6,919 bases of DNA from Chloroflexota bacterium. Its GTDB lineage: Bacteria; Chloroflexota; Anaerolineae; UBA7937. Shown here piece by piece: positions 5,730 to 6,919 of this stretch. The stretch lies in assembly GCA_003453555.1 (NCBI GenBank), contig DMLA01000031.1, positions 1,856-8,774 of the forward strand, given 5' to 3'. Position 1 is the first letter of the stretch, and every line of letters starts with the position of its first letter. The translations under genes were made by a program, and so were the position numbers. A model generated the notes under the pieces. That model was not told the origin of the DNA and ran no database searches. It worked only from the letters and a program-made list of their open reading frames with translations.

Positions 5730-6919
5730 ATGGATAGGTTTATCATCGAAGGTGGATACCCGCTACAAGGGACAGTAACCCCTAGTGGTAACAAAAACGC
5801 TGCCTTGCCCATCCTGGCCGCCACCCTCCTCACCGATCAAGAGGTGGTCATCCGTAACCTCCCCCAGATCAAAGATGTGGAAACGATGCTAGAGATCCTG
5901 GCCCACCTGGGGGTGAAGATTCACAGATTGGGCGATAAAGAGTTGGCCCTTCGCGCCCGTAACGTGAGAAGTACGGAGATCGATCCCCAACTAACGCGGC
6001 GTATCCGTGCCTCTATCCTCCTATCGGGCCCTCTTCTAGCCCGTTGTGGAGGTATCAGTTTGCCTCCGCCCGGCGGCGATGTTATCGGGAGAAGAAGGTT
6101 AGATACCCACCTCATGGCTCTCAGATCCCTGGGCGCCCAGATCGAGGTGGGCTCTCGTTATGAGATGAGGACCACTGGACTTGTAGGGCGGGAGATATTT
6201 TTAGATGAGGCCAGCGTCACGGGGACGGAGAACGCCCTCATGGCCGCCTGTCTGGCCCAAGGGACCACTATCATAAGGAACGCCGCTTCTGAGCCCCATG
6301 TCCAAGACCTGGCCCGGTTCCTTAACCAGCTGGGGGGCAAGATCTCAGGGCTGGGGTCCAATACCTTGGTCGTAGAGGGGGTAGATGGGTTGCACGGTGG
6401 CGAGTACGAGATCGAGCCCGATCATATAGAGGTGGGAAGTTTCATCGCCTGCGCCGCCGTCACCGGAGGAGAACTCCTCATTAGGAACGGCAAACCCGAG
6501 CATCTCAAGATGATACTCTTCGTCTTCCGAAGGTTGGGCATCGAGGTAGAGGTTAGAGGTAATGACCTCTTCGTGCCCCGCCACACCTCCCTTAAGGTGG
6601 TAGCCGACGCTCATGGGGCCATTCCTAAGATAGACGATGCCCCCTGGCCTGGCTTCCCCGCTGACCTGATGAGCATCGCCATAGTGGTGGCTACCCAAGC
6701 GGAGGGAACGGTTCTCTTCTTCGAGAAACTTTATGAGAGCAGGATGTTCTTCGTGGATAAACTGATCGCCATGGGAGCCCGCCTCATCCTCTGTGACCCT
6801 CACCGGGTAGTAGTAGTGGGGCCGGCTAGGCTTCACGGGGAGATAATGGAGAGCCCCGACATCAGGGCGGGGATGGCCCTGGTTGTAGCCGCCCTCTGCG
6901 CCGAAGGGCAAAGCGTCAT
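5730..6919 (+). CDS. murA: UDP-N-acetylglucosamine 1-carboxyvinyltransferase MurA, partial (C-terminus beyond right edge)
   Basis: An ATG at 5730, two bases after the methyltransferase stop, opens a frame of 396 codons that runs off the right edge; family length is about 417-430, so only the end is missing. MurA transfers enolpyruvate from PEP to UDP-GlcNAc, the first committed step of peptidoglycan synthesis, in the cytoplasm. Matches to E. coli MurA include GNKNAALPIL (20-29; K22, N23), DVET (49-52), RRIRASI (90-96; R93 for R91), the mobile loop PGGDVIGRRRLD (114-125; R122 for R120), DDAPWPGFPAD (302-312; D312 for D305) and DIRAGMAL (377-384; R379 for R397). The loop Cys115, which fosfomycin alkylates, is Asp117 here. 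A weak GGGG at 5718-5721 is the only Shine-Dalgarno, suggesting coupling to the gene before it. EPSP synthase shares the fold but lacks these MurA motifs. Whether this is the only murA copy cannot be seen. Confidence 0.95.
   Translation, partial: MDRFIIEGGYPLQGTVTPSGNKNAALPILAATLLTDQEVVIRNLPQIKDVETMLEILAHLGVKIHRLGDKELALRARNVRSTEIDPQLTRRIRASILLSGPLLARCGGISLPPPGGDVIGRRRLDTHLMALRSLGAQIEVGSRYEMRTTGLVGREIFLDEASVTGTENALMAACLAQGTTIIRNAASEPHVQDLARFLNQLGGKISGLGSNTLVVEGVDGLHGGEYEIEPDHIEVGSFIACAAVTGGELLIRNGKPEHLKMILFVFRRLGIEVEVRGNDLFVPRHTSLKVVADAHGAIPKIDDAPWPGFPADLMSIAIVVATQAEGTVLFFEKLYESRMFFVDKLIAMGARLILCDPHRVVVVGPARLHGEIMESPDIRAGMALVVAALCAEGQSV

Noticed and set aside
6345..6911. 188-residue minus-strand open frame opposite murA
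   Set aside because: It lies wholly antisense to a well-supported murA frame and its translation shows no recognisable domain; it is a codon-bias shadow.

Overview
The window is a compact bacterial chromosome segment with moderately high GC (mid-50s percent by eye). Genes overlap by a few bases or sit only a few bases apart. Nothing in it looks like a mobile element, CRISPR array, tRNA or rRNA. The presence of MurA means a peptidoglycan maker. The MurA active-site loop, with Asp in place of Cys and the stretch GGDVIGRRRLDTHL, and the style of the GT9 protein remind me of Chloroflexota-type genomes. That lineage guess is from memory and is not proven by the window.

Layout. On the minus strand, reading leftward from about 1208, are phoU and an overlapping gene for a long coiled-coil protein that runs off the left edge. 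A divergent intergenic region (1209-1474) holds a sigma70-like promoter for each direction and a 10-bp palindrome. On the plus strand, from 1475 to the right edge, is one tightly packed envelope operon: two GT4 glycosyltransferases, a GT9 (heptosyltransferase-like) glycosyltransferase, a class I SAM methyltransferase broken by a frameshift inside its SAM-binding motif, and murA (C-terminus cut by the window edge).

Together the plus-strand genes look like a cell-surface glycan assembly cluster (retaining GT4 enzymes, one GT9, a sugar- or lipid-modifying methyltransferase) linked to the first committed step of peptidoglycan synthesis. The main points of interest are: (1) the methyltransferase frameshift, where the two frames meet exactly at motif I and a 7-nt deletion between GGAT repeats would explain it; (2) Asp in place of the fosfomycin-target Cys in MurA; (3) an uncharacterised coiled-coil protein translationally coupled to phoU, with no pst genes adjacent; (4) a perfect -10 box on the stop codon of the GT9 gene, nine bases before the methyltransferase ATG, which has no Shine-Dalgarno. 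I do not see a clearly new system; most genes belong to known families.
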